This document shows positions 1-6,470 of a stretch of 12,220 nt of DNA, one piece after another. How positions within the stretch are numbered: position 1 is the first letter of the stretch; each line of letters starts with the position of its first letter. The notes under the pieces are model-generated. The model was given only the letters and a program-made list of their open reading frames with translations. It made no database searches and was not told the origin of the DNA. A program made the translations under genes and the position numbers. Origin of the DNA: JAWLGW01 sp964569055 (GTDB lineage: Bacteria > Planctomycetota > J058); the NCBI GenBank assembly GCA_964569055.1, contig CAZMSZ010000225.1:1-12220 (forward strand). The letters are read 5' to 3'.

Positions 1-27
1 GCATGGGCTGCAGTCCGCCTGCTCGGG

Positions 28-609
<582 letters not shown>

Positions 610-701
610 GGCGTCTCCTGGTGCATGACGAGCCCCCGACCGGTACCGCAACCGTGACTCGCCCCCGGAGCGGGCGCAAGGAGGCCCCTGGAGCGGGCAG
701 G

Positions 702-743
702 TTGCGCCGACCCTCGGGAGCGGGAGAATCGCGGGAATCCCGC
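702..743 (+). promoter_or_regulatory. possible promoter and small palindrome in front of xthA
   Basis: TTGCGC (702-707), a 16-base spacer and GAGAAT (724-729) form a weak sigma-70-like pair. A 5-bp inverted repeat, GCGGG / CCCGC with a 3-base centre (731-743), follows just before the Shine-Dalgarno sequence. It could be a leader hairpin or an operator. The match is modest and the composition makes such palindromes easy to find by chance. Confidence 0.22.
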
Positions 744-756
744 CCCGAGGAGCCCC

Positions 757-1536
757 GTGCGTATCGCGACCTGGAACGTCAACTCGCTCCGCAGCCGCCT
801 CGATCGGGTGGTGGCCTGGACGCAGCGCCACGCCCCCGACGTGCTGTGCGTGCAGGAGACCAAGTGCACCGAGGCGCAGTTCCCGCGCGCGGAGCTCGAG
901 GCGCTCGGCTACCACGTGGTGTGCGCGGGCGAGCCGAGCGGCCGCAACGGGGTGGCGACCCTGGCGCGCGCGCCGCTCGAGGACGTCGAGCGCGTGCTGC
1001 CGGGCCGCGACGACGACGAGCAGCGCCGGTTCCTCGCGACGACGGTCAGCGGGGTGCGCGTGCTCAACGTCTACGTGCCCAACGGCCAGGCCGTCGCCTC
1101 GGACGCGTTCTTCTACAAGCTCGACTGGCTCTCGCGCCTGCAGGCCTACCTGGTCGAGCGCTGCGACCCGGCGCAGCCGCTGGTCCTGCTCGGGGACTTC
1201 AACATCGCCCCCGACGACCGCGACGCCTCCAACCCCGAGGCGCGCCGCAACACGCTCCACTGCACCGACCACGAGCGCCGCGCCCTGGGCTACCTCGAGC
1301 GCTGGGGCCTCAAGGACACCCTGCGCGAGCTCACCGACACGCCAGGTCACTACACGTGGTTCGACTACCGCGACACGCTCCACCGCCTCCGCAAGGACCG
1401 CGGCCTGCGGATCGACCTGATCTACGCCACCGCGCCCATGATCGCGCGCCTCGAGGACGTCACGATCGACGTGGAGGAGCGCGCCGGCGAGCGCCCCTCG
1501 GACCACGCGCCGGTCGTGGCGACGTTCCGGGGGTAG
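757..1536 (+). CDS. xthA: exodeoxyribonuclease III (AP endonuclease family 1)
   Basis: Base-excision repair enzyme: a Mg-dependent AP endonuclease and 3'-phosphodiesterase/3'-5' exonuclease. The 259 residues cover the full exonuclease-endonuclease-phosphatase fold at normal family length. Visible active-site motifs match E. coli Exo III: N7 in TWNVNSLRSR, metal ligand E34 in QETK, Y106 in NVYVPNG, D147 and N149 in GDFN, and the C-terminal S248-D249-H250 with the catalytic His. Start is GTG at 757, with GAGGAG at 747-752 four bases before it and the usual M-R-I-A-T-W-N-V-N beginning. The gene stands alone on this strand, divergent from the kinase and convergent with the ArgG-like gene, with a long hairpin 25 bases past its TAG stop. 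Nothing is missing or unusual in the protein. Confidence 0.96.
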   Translation: MRIATWNVNSLRSRLDRVVAWTQRHAPDVLCVQETKCTEAQFPRAELEALGYHVVCAGEPSGRNGVATLARAPLEDVERVLPGRDDDEQRRFLATTVSGVRVLNVYVPNGQAVASDAFFYKLDWLSRLQAYLVERCDPAQPLVLLGDFNIAPDDRDASNPEARRNTLHCTDHERRALGYLERWGLKDTLRELTDTPGHYTWFDYRDTLHRLRKDRGLRIDLIYATAPMIARLEDVTIDVEERAGERPSDHAPVVATFRG

Positions 1537-1560
1537 CGAGGGCGCTTCGCCCAGCGAGAG

Positions 1561-1665
1561 TCATTTCTCATTTCTGATTTCTAATTCCCTGTTGATGTTT
1601 CGTATTTCCGATCTCCGGAAATAAGGAATATCAACAGGGAATTAGAAATTAGAAATGAGGAACGG
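1561..1665. repeat. palindromic heptanucleotide repeat forming a ~47-bp hairpin; possible bidirectional terminator
   Basis: AT-rich island in a GC-rich chromosome. Bases 1564-1610 pair with 1616-1662 around a 5-base loop (1611-1615). I find one true mismatch (1602/1624), and four further positions are G-T, so an RNA copy would pair almost throughout. Each arm is built of degenerate 7-base units in register. On the right arm they run from 1617 in steps of seven, such as GGAAATA, AGGAATA, TCAACAG, GGAATTA, GAAATTA and GAAATGA. The left arm is the same series reversed (1561-1609). It lies between the stops of two convergent genes (1536 and 1701), so it could end transcription from both sides. 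There is no classic U-tract, and related single arms occur at 3483-3517 and 11651-11679. Confidence 0.85.
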
Positions 1666-1700
1666 AGGCCGCAGGTGGCGCTCGGCGGCTCCGCGCGCTC

Positions 1701-2927
1701 CTACCGCCAGTCGTGGCGGCCGGCCTTGATCGGCTGGCTGATCGTCTCCATGTAGCCCTGCACGGCCGAGTGGGTGAACAGGTCGCCCTCGGTGGTCGGC
1801 TCGGCGAGCCCCTGGCTGTAGAGGCCGTAGCGGGAGCGGACGCCGGTCACCTGGCAGGTCGCCTTCTGGAGGCGGACGCGCACGTCGCCGGTGAGGAACC
1901 GGCTCGACTGCTGGACGAAGGCGTCGAGCGCCTCGCGCAGCTCGGAGAACCAGAAGCCCTGGTAGACGAGGTCGGCGTAGCGGCGGGCGACGATGTCCTT
2001 GAAGTGGGCGAGGTCGGGGGCGAGGACCAGGCGCTCGAGCCCGACCCGCGCGGTGTGGAGGATCGTGGCCGCGGGCTGCTCGTAGACCTCGAGCATCTTG
2101 ATCCCGATCAGCCGGTCCTCGAGGGTGGTCAGGCGGCCGACCCCGTGCTCGCCGGCGAGGTCGCGCAGCCGCTCGATCAGCGGGACCGGCGCCATGGACT
2201 CGCCGTCGATCGCGGAGGGGACCCCCTGGTTGAAGGAGATCAGCACCTCGCGCGGCTCGTCGGGCGTGTCGGCCAGGGCGCGCACCTGCCGGAACGCCGT
2301 CTCGGGGACGGCGGCGAACGCGTCGGGCGCGCGATCCCACTGGACCGACGCCCCGAACAGGTTCTCGGTGATCGAGAAGCGACAGTCGCCGACCTGGGTG
2401 GGGAGGCGGTGCTTGCGGCAGTAGGCCACGACCTCGTCCTGACGCAGCAGTCGGTGCTCACGCAGCGGCGAGAGCACCTTGAGCTCGGGCCCGAGGGCCG
2501 CGGCGCTGACCTCGAACCGGACCTGGTCGTTCGACTTCCCGGCGCAGCCGTGGGCGATGTACTGCGCCCCCTCCTCGCGGGCGATCCGGATCAGCTCCGC
2601 CACGATCAGCGGCCGCGCCATGGCGTGCGCGAGCATGTAGCCGCTGGGGCAGACCGCGCCGGCCCGCAGGGTCGGCCACACGAACTCGCGCAAGAAGCGC
2701 TCGCGCAGGTCGGCGATGTGGGCCGAGGCGGCCCCGAGCTCGATCGCGCGCTCGCACAGCGCCTCGGTCGAGCCCTTCTGCCCGAGGTTCGCGGTGTAGG
2801 TGATGACGTTGCGGCCGAACCGGCGCCGGAGCAGGTGGAGGGCCGCGATGGTGCCGAGCCCTCCGGAAAACGCGAGTACGACCTTTTTCACCGAGGCGAA
2901 GCTACCCCCGGCCTCCAAGAGCGTCAA
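1701..2927 (-). CDS. argininosuccinate synthase-like protein with altered PP-loop
   Basis: ArgG joins citrulline and aspartate with ATP. This 408-residue protein aligns along the whole family: PP-loop near 19-28, YTANLGQ (44-50), ARPLI (104-108), HGC-GK-NDQVRFE (126-139), the SITENLFG segment (185-192), LEDRLIGIK (269-277), VYE (281-283), and a C-terminal ALDAF-TG region. Three positions differ from bona fide ArgG as I remember it: SGGLDTS is SGGLGTI (G25, I27), the Thr of LGTSIARP is H101, and the Thr of GCTGKGND is A129. Either the activity has changed or it is lost. No argH is nearby, so I give no gene symbol. The TTG at 2927 is taken because AAGGAG (2935-2940) sits seven bases ahead. A GTG at 2891 would give the family-typical V-K-K-V-V-L start. 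The gene lies 37 bases behind 2965-3372, probably in one transcript. Confidence 0.88.
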   Translation of the reverse strand: MTLLEAGGSFASVKKVVLAFSGGLGTIAALHLLRRRFGRNVITYTANLGQKGSTEALCERAIELGAASAHIADLRERFLREFVWPTLRAGAVCPSGYMLAHAMARPLIVAELIRIAREEGAQYIAHGCAGKSNDQVRFEVSAAALGPELKVLSPLREHRLLRQDEVVAYCRKHRLPTQVGDCRFSITENLFGASVQWDRAPDAFAAVPETAFRQVRALADTPDEPREVLISFNQGVPSAIDGESMAPVPLIERLRDLAGEHGVGRLTTLEDRLIGIKMLEVYEQPAATILHTARVGLERLVLAPDLAHFKDIVARRYADLVYQGFWFSELREALDAFVQQSSRFLTGDVRVRLQKATCQVTGVRSRYGLYSQGLAEPTTEGDLFTHSAVQGYMETISQPIKAGRHDWR

Positions 2928-2964
2928 CGTTAGGCTCCTTGGCCGGAGCTCGCCGGCCCGCCGC

Positions 2965-3372
2965 TCAGTAGCGCTGAATGCCCTTGGGCCGCTTCAGACC
3001 CTCGGCCGCCCGCCGCTTCTCGATCTCCTCGAGCTTGCGTTTCTCCTCGGCCGCGCGCAGCTCGGCCTCGGCGCGCTCGAGGGCGGCGCGCCGCTTCTCG
3101 ATCTCCTGGTCGGCCGTGTCGTGCTCGGGGCTGCCGAGCGCGGTGCGCTCGTACCCCTTGGGGCGCTGGAGCTGTGAGGGGTCGACCCGCTTGCGCCGGA
3201 ACCGACCGAGGATGAACCCCTTCACCTTGGGGTTGCGCGGCCCCGCGGGGCCCATGCCCTCGACCCACTCCAGCTTCTCGCCGTTCGCCGCGGGCTGCTG
3301 CGCCAGCCGCTCGGCCTGGGCCTGAGCCTCCGCCTGCTCCTTGCGCTTCCTGCGGAACTCCTCGAAGTCCAC
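2965..3372 (-). CDS. small charged protein of unknown function
   Basis: Not recognised. The frame gives 135 residues from the GTG at 3372, which has GGAGG (3378-3382) five bases upstream. A TTG at 3402 is in frame but has a poorer site. There is no signal peptide or membrane segment, so it is likely cytoplasmic. The N-terminal 25 residues and roughly the last 50 are Glu/Arg/Lys/Ala-rich and probably helical or coiled-coil, with IEKRRAA appearing twice. Between them is a less repetitive stretch (KVKGFILGRFRRKR). A short motif appears twice: QRPKGYER in the middle and KRPKGIQRY at the C-terminus, perhaps a duplicated binding peptide. Codon use matches its neighbours. It precedes the ArgG-like gene by 37 bases, so the two are probably co-transcribed, but nothing in the sequence shows that they work together. 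Confidence 0.72.
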   Translation of the reverse strand: MDFEEFRRKRKEQAEAQAQAERLAQQPAANGEKLEWVEGMGPAGPRNPKVKGFILGRFRRKRVDPSQLQRPKGYERTALGSPEHDTADQEIEKRRAALERAEAELRAAEEKRKLEEIEKRRAAEGLKRPKGIQRY

Positions 3373-3482
3373 CCTGACCTCCCGGCTTGGCGCCGGCTCC
3401 AAGGTAGTCCAGGCGGCCGCCCCGGGCCAGGGTGGCGCGGCCGGAGGGTGGTGGGGGCTCGCGAGTCAGCGACAGCAGCTCC

Positions 3483-3517
3483 TCATTCCCTGTTGCCTGT
3501 TCGTATTCCCTGCTTCC
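3483..3517 (-). repeat. heptanucleotide repeat arm, five units
   Basis: Read on the minus strand from 3517, five 7-base units follow each other: GGAAGCA, GGGAATA, then CGAACAG, GCAACAG and GGAATGA. They belong to the same family as the arms at 1561-1665 and 11651-11679. The last unit contains the TGA stop of the secreted basic protein, whose residues 267-277 are encoded by the repeat. No inverted partner is seen next to it, so this copy cannot form the long hairpin. Confidence 0.75.
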
Positions 3518-4316
3518 TCCCGCCTGCGCCGTCGCGGCGACCCCGGCGGTCGTCGCCGCGTTGACGGTCTCCCTGGCGCCGGCGGTCGCGCAGGTCCTGC
3601 TTGGCGCGCAGCCGCTTGCGGATCCGCTCCCGCTGGCGCGGGTGCGGGTAGTACTGCTCGAGCAGCCGCCGGACGCGCGCCTCGCGCTCGGCCACGCTCC
3701 GGGTGGAGTCGCTGAGCAGCGCGCGCGCCTCGACCAGCGCCCGCCGCTCGATCACCTGCCGCGCCGCCCGGACGGCGCGGTTCCCCTCCAGGGCGTCGAG
3801 CTTGCGCAGCGCCTCCGCCCGGACCGGGCCGGGGAGCCGGCGTAGCTTGCGACGGAGTACGGCCTCGCGGTGCGCGACGATCAGCGCGCGCACGCGCGCC
3901 CGCCGCTCCTTGCCGCGGAGCTGCGCGAACGCCTCGCGCTGCTCGGGCGGCAGCTCGCGCAGGAGCCGGCGCAGGAGCGCGCGGTAGCGCTCGCGCCGCT
4001 CGGCCTTGGCCGCGGCCGCGTCGGAGTCCGCCTGCGCCGCCGCTCGCTCGCGCGCGCGCCGCTTCTCCTTGGCGAGCAGCCCGCGCAGGCGGCGCCGCTC
4101 CTCGGGCCCGCGCGCGGCCAGGCGCTCGCGATACAGCCGCTCGAGCCGCTCGCGCCGCTCGGGCGACATGGCGCGCCAGCGCTCGAGCAGCTCGGCCGGG
4201 ACCGCCCGCTGTCCGCCGCGCGGCGCCTCCTGCGCGACGGCGCGCGGCGCGAGCGCGCCGAGCAGCAGCGCGACCAGCGCGAGCGCGCCGAGGAGCCGCG
4301 GAGCCCTACGACTCAT
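3483..4316 (-). CDS. secreted Arg-rich basic protein, DUF3106-like, in a sigma/anti-sigma unit
   Basis: The 277-residue product has a clear Sec signal: R3/R4, a hydrophobic core at 8-23, and a likely cut after A-V-A at 26-28. The mature part is helical and contains stretches resembling DUF3106-type repeats (RWRAMSPERRERLERLYR near 46-63 and ELPPEQREAF near 121-130). By hand count the mature protein has about 78 Arg/Lys against about 37 Asp/Glu. The start ATG overlaps the anti-sigma gene by 11 bases, and its Shine-Dalgarno is the GAGGAGGAG (4321-4332) that also encodes the Glu run at the anti-sigma C-terminus, so translation is probably coupled. The last 11 residues come from a heptanucleotide repeat. 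Function is unknown. Location and charge suggest a periplasmic partner of the acidic anti-sigma tail, which is inference. Confidence 0.82.
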   Translation of the reverse strand: MSRRAPRLLGALALVALLLGALAPRAVAQEAPRGGQRAVPAELLERWRAMSPERRERLERLYRERLAARGPEERRRLRGLLAKEKRRARERAAAQADSDAAAAKAERRERYRALLRRLLRELPPEQREAFAQLRGKERRARVRALIVAHREAVLRRKLRRLPGPVRAEALRKLDALEGNRAVRAARQVIERRALVEARALLSDSTRSVAEREARVRRLLEQYYPHPRQRERIRKRLRAKQDLRDRRRQGDRQRGDDRRGRRDGAGGRKQGIRTGNRE

Positions 4317-5088
4317 CGAGCTCCTCCTCCTCGAGCTGCTCGAGCAGGTCCAGCGCCTCGAGCACGTCGAGCTCCCCGCCCTCCTCGAGCAGCACCAGCA
4401 GCTCGAGGTTGCGGATCACCTCGAGCTCCTCGGGCGCCAGGCCGGCCAGCTCGTCGGGGAGGGCGGCGGGCAGCTCCGCGTCGAACACCTCGGCCAGGGC
4501 GTCGAGCTCCTCGTCGCTCAGCTCGTCGGGCCCGAGCTCCTCCTCTTCCTCCCACCCCTCGTCGTCGACCTCGAGCTCGAGCGCCAGGTGGGGCGGGTCG
4601 AGCTCAGGGAGCTCGTCGACGTCCTCCGGCTCGGGTCGCGGCGGGACCACCTCGGGCGGCTCGACCGGCCTCGGCCGCGGCGCGGGCGCGTCGGGCCGCA
4701 GCGCCACCGGGCTGGCCTCGGGCGCGGGGCGGGTCGCGAGCCAGGCCAGCCCGGCCGCCAGGAGCCCGGCGGCGGCCACGGCCGCGACCGCGCGCCACCC
4801 GCCGAAGCGCACCAGGCGACCGGCCTTGGCGCGCTCGCCGCCGAGCGCCGCGCGCTCGACCTGCTCGGTCCAGGCCGGGCGCGCTTCGAGCGGGGTCAGC
4901 AGGTCGAGGGCCGCCCAGGTCGCGTCGAGCGCGCGCCGCTCGGCGCCGCAGGAGGCGCAGCCCGCGAGGTGCGCGCCCACGGCCTCCGCCTGGGCGGGCG
5001 CCAGCTCGCCGTCGAGGAACGCCACCAGCTCGCCCAGGGCGGCCAGGCAGTCGGGGTCGCGTTCGGGGGGAGGCGGGTCGTCAGCCAT
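4306..5088 (-). CDS. membrane anti-sigma factor, zinc-finger type, with very acidic extracytoplasmic domain
   Basis: Probable regulator that holds the ECF sigma factor encoded 69 bases upstream inactive at the membrane. In 260 residues, an N-terminal anti-sigma domain carries H40-x3-C44-x2-C47 (HLAGCASC), the zf-HC2/ZAS signature. A single membrane helix lies near 99-118, followed by a Pro-rich linker (121-152). Residues 153-260 carry 45 Asp/Glu and one Arg by my count (about 40% acidic), and these are predicted to lie outside the membrane. No enzymatic motif was found in the acidic part. ATG at 5088 has GAGAGG about 5 bases ahead. The 3' end overlaps the start of the secreted basic protein. 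Such an acidic sensor might bind metal ions or a basic ligand, and the neighbouring basic protein is the obvious candidate; the sequence alone cannot show this. Confidence 0.88.
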   Translation of the reverse strand: MADDPPPPERDPDCLAALGELVAFLDGELAPAQAEAVGAHLAGCASCGAERRALDATWAALDLLTPLEARPAWTEQVERAALGGERAKAGRLVRFGGWRAVAAVAAAGLLAAGLAWLATRPAPEASPVALRPDAPAPRPRPVEPPEVVPPRPEPEDVDELPELDPPHLALELEVDDEGWEEEEELGPDELSDEELDALAEVFDAELPAALPDELAGLAPEELEVIRNLELLVLLEEGGELDVLEALDLLEQLEEEELDES

Positions 5089-5157
5089 GGGGTCCTCTCG
5101 GCGCGGAGGCGCCGCACGGGAGTAACGCGCGGTCCCGGCGGGGGTTTCGCTTCGGGG

Positions 5158-5745
5158 TCACGAGGGCCCCTCCACGTGCGGGGCGAGCAAGTCCTTGAGC
5201 GCCATGCGCGCGCGGTGGAGGAGGCTCTTGGTGGCCGGGACCGACAGCCCGAGCTGCTCCCCCACCTCGCGGTAGTCGAGCCCCTCGAACTTGTTGAGCA
5301 GGATCGCCAGCCGCTGCCGGTCGGGGAGCTGGGCCACCGCCGCGCGAACCCGCGCGTGGAGCTCGCGCTCCTCGAGCACCGCCCCCGGCGCGCGGGCGCC
5401 CGGGTCGGGCGGGTCGCCCCCCGCCCGCCCCGCCTCGTCCTCGGCGTCGAGCGAGGCGTGCGACCGCCGCCGCAGGCGCGACAAGCACGCGTTGGCGGTG
5501 ATCCGCAGCAAGTACGAGCGGAACCGCGCGTCGGGGCGGTAGCGGTCGCGTGCCCGGTAGAGCTGCAGGAACACGTCCTGCGCCACGTCCTCCGCCTGAG
5601 CGCGGTCCCCGAGGTAGCGGTAGGCCAGCCCGAGCACCGCCCCCTGGTTGCGCCGCAGCAGCGACGCGAACGCGGCGGGGTCGCCGGCCTGGACCCCGAG
5701 CATCAGCTGGACGTCGGGGTCGGCGCGCGGGTCGTGCTCGGTCAT
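5158..5745 (-). CDS. ECF-type RNA polymerase sigma factor
   Basis: Directs RNA polymerase to a stress- or envelope-type regulon. The 195 residues show the two-domain layout of ECF factors. Region 2 holds AEDVAQDVFLQLYR (51-64), the core-polymerase contact, and FRSYLLRITANACLSRLRRR (75-94), the -10 recognition helix. An Asp/Gly/Pro-rich linker (99-122) leads to region 4 (139-187) with LPDRQR, the helix-turn-helix DYREVGEQLGLSVPATKSLL and a closing RARMALK. There is no extra C-terminal domain. ATG at 5745 is the first plausible start; its Shine-Dalgarno (GGAG almost touching the ATG) is poor. It is the first gene of a sigma, anti-sigma, secreted-protein unit, so autoregulation is usual for this type, but I could not pick out a matching promoter upstream. 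Confidence 0.94.
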   Translation of the reverse strand: MTEHDPRADPDVQLMLGVQAGDPAAFASLLRRNQGAVLGLAYRYLGDRAQAEDVAQDVFLQLYRARDRYRPDARFRSYLLRITANACLSRLRRRSHASLDAEDEAGRAGGDPPDPGARAPGAVLEERELHARVRAAVAQLPDRQRLAILLNKFEGLDYREVGEQLGLSVPATKSLLHRARMALKDLLAPHVEGPS

Positions 5746-5864
5746 GCTCCGCTCAGCGGGGCCGGGCTCGGTCGTGCCCGCTGCCCGTGCGCCGAAGGAG
5801 CGAAGCGGGCAGGGCGCTGTCGCGGCCGCGGCGCGGGGAGGCGTCGCGGGTCACGCGGACCGGA

Positions 5865-5886
5865 ACGGGCATGGGCACGGGCACGG
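5865..5886. repeat. short hexanucleotide tandem repeat
   Basis: Between the SCP2 stop (5918) and the sigma-factor start (5745), ACGGGC units stand in tandem with one substitution (5865-5870, 5871-5876, 5877-5882, then a partial copy). A 7-bp inverted repeat TGCCCGC/GCGGGCA (5775-5781 with 5805-5811) also lies in this 172-base gap. No AT-rich -10 element is obvious here. Both features may be chance in such GC-rich DNA. Confidence 0.4.
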
Positions 5887-5917
5887 AGGGGAACCTCCGA
5901 CGGTCCCGCTCTCTCGC

Positions 5918-6235
5918 TCAGATGAAGGCGTCCTTGAGCAGCTGCAGCTTGGTCGGGTCGTTGGTCTTGATCTTGCCGCGCATGAAGTCCATGACGCCGG
6001 GCTTCCACTCGCCCCGGATCATCTTCAGGAACAGCTCCTCGCTCGTCTTGAGCAGGCAATCCGCCGTGTCGGTCTTGCCCTCGCTCACCTCGCAGGTGGT
6101 CGCGTCCGCCTTCAGGACCCACTTCTGGCCCGGGCCGTCGCCCAGCGAGAAGTAGAACGTCGTCGGCTGCTTGATCACGCCCGGCTTGAAGCGCTGCTTG
6201 AGCTGCTCGAAGGTGTCCTTGAGGGCCTGACTCAC
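5918..6235 (-). CDS. SCP2 sterol-binding domain protein
   Basis: A single-domain sterol carrier protein 2-like protein of 105 residues, which in this family forms a small hydrophobic tunnel that holds lipids or acyl-CoAs; the ligand here is unknown. The beta-strand core includes TTFYFSLGDGPGQKWVLKAD (25-44). The family's C-terminal pattern is clear: a TADCLLKTSEELFLKMIRGE region at 57-76, then PGVMDFMRGKIKTND (79-93) and the last helix LQLLKDAFI. The start is GTG at 6235 because AAAGGA lies eight bases upstream and the protein then begins as compact SCP2 domains do; the longer open frame upstream is low-complexity. There is no signal peptide, so it should be cytoplasmic. It lies between a probable pseudogene and the sigma gene and may belong functionally with the lipid-type genes at 7547-9375. 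Confidence 0.9.
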   Translation of the reverse strand: MSQALKDTFEQLKQRFKPGVIKQPTTFYFSLGDGPGQKWVLKADATTCEVSEGKTDTADCLLKTSEELFLKMIRGEWKPGVMDFMRGKIKTNDPTKLQLLKDAFI

Positions 6236-6288
6236 TGGGCTCGTCCTTTCCAGCGCGCCCCGCCGCGCTCGGCGTGCGGGGCGCTCGT

Positions 6289-6459
6289 TCATTCGTCGTC
6301 TGCGATCGCGTGCAGACTGCAGTCGGTGGAGGCGACGTAGACCGTGTCGTCCCGACCACCGGCGGCACCACGACCTCGTCTCCGGTCCTCCTCCGAGAGC
6401 GCGTTCAGCGTGCGCTCGCCGTCGGCGTCCTCGAGGATCGTCGCTTCGTCGTCGCTCAC
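6289..6459 (-). pseudogene. probable frameshifted remnant of a PQQ-type beta-propeller
   Basis: A 56-codon frame starts at GTG 6459, 11 bases behind the stop of the dehydrogenase gene, without a Shine-Dalgarno sequence. Its C-terminus, DDTVYVASTDCSLHAIADDE, resembles the repeat 'DGTVYVGSTDGKLYALD' of PQQ-like propellers. The residues that should precede it in such a repeat, TGDEVVVPPVV, are encoded just upstream in a different frame (near 6355-6385). One indel around 6345-6356 would join them into a normal propeller blade. I therefore read this as the tail of a broken gene whose 5' part has gone. The alternative is a genuine 56-residue acidic protein, or a sequencing error in a longer gene; the dehydrogenase immediately upstream argues against the latter. 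Confidence 0.42.
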
Positions 6460-6470
6460 CCGGCGAGAGG

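Noticed and set aside
610..1506. N-terminal extension of the kinase frame across the divergent xthA gene.
   Set aside because: It would overlap a certain gene antisense, has low-complexity sequence, and the ATG at 609 has a proper ribosome binding site.
1561..1665. CRISPR array or IS-end interpretation of the repeats.
   Set aside because: Units are 7 bases and contiguous without spacers, there are no cas genes, no transposase and no target-site duplication that I can identify.
1713..2933. 406-codon plus-strand frame opposite the ArgG-like gene, and similar antisense frames at 9372-10664.
   Set aside because: Shadow frames caused by lack of AT-rich stops; the opposite strands encode full-length, motif-complete proteins.
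5885..5898. GGAGG-GGAA-CCTCC hairpin as terminator of the SCP2 gene.
   Set aside because: Only a 5-bp stem and no T-tract on the transcribed side; likely chance in GC-rich DNA.
4006..5925. Very long plus-strand open frames opposite the sigma/anti-sigma genes (also 3870-5198).
   Set aside because: Low-complexity Arg/Ala/Ser/Pro translation that mirrors GC-rich codons of the real minus-strand genes; no motifs, and the minus-strand genes here are certain.
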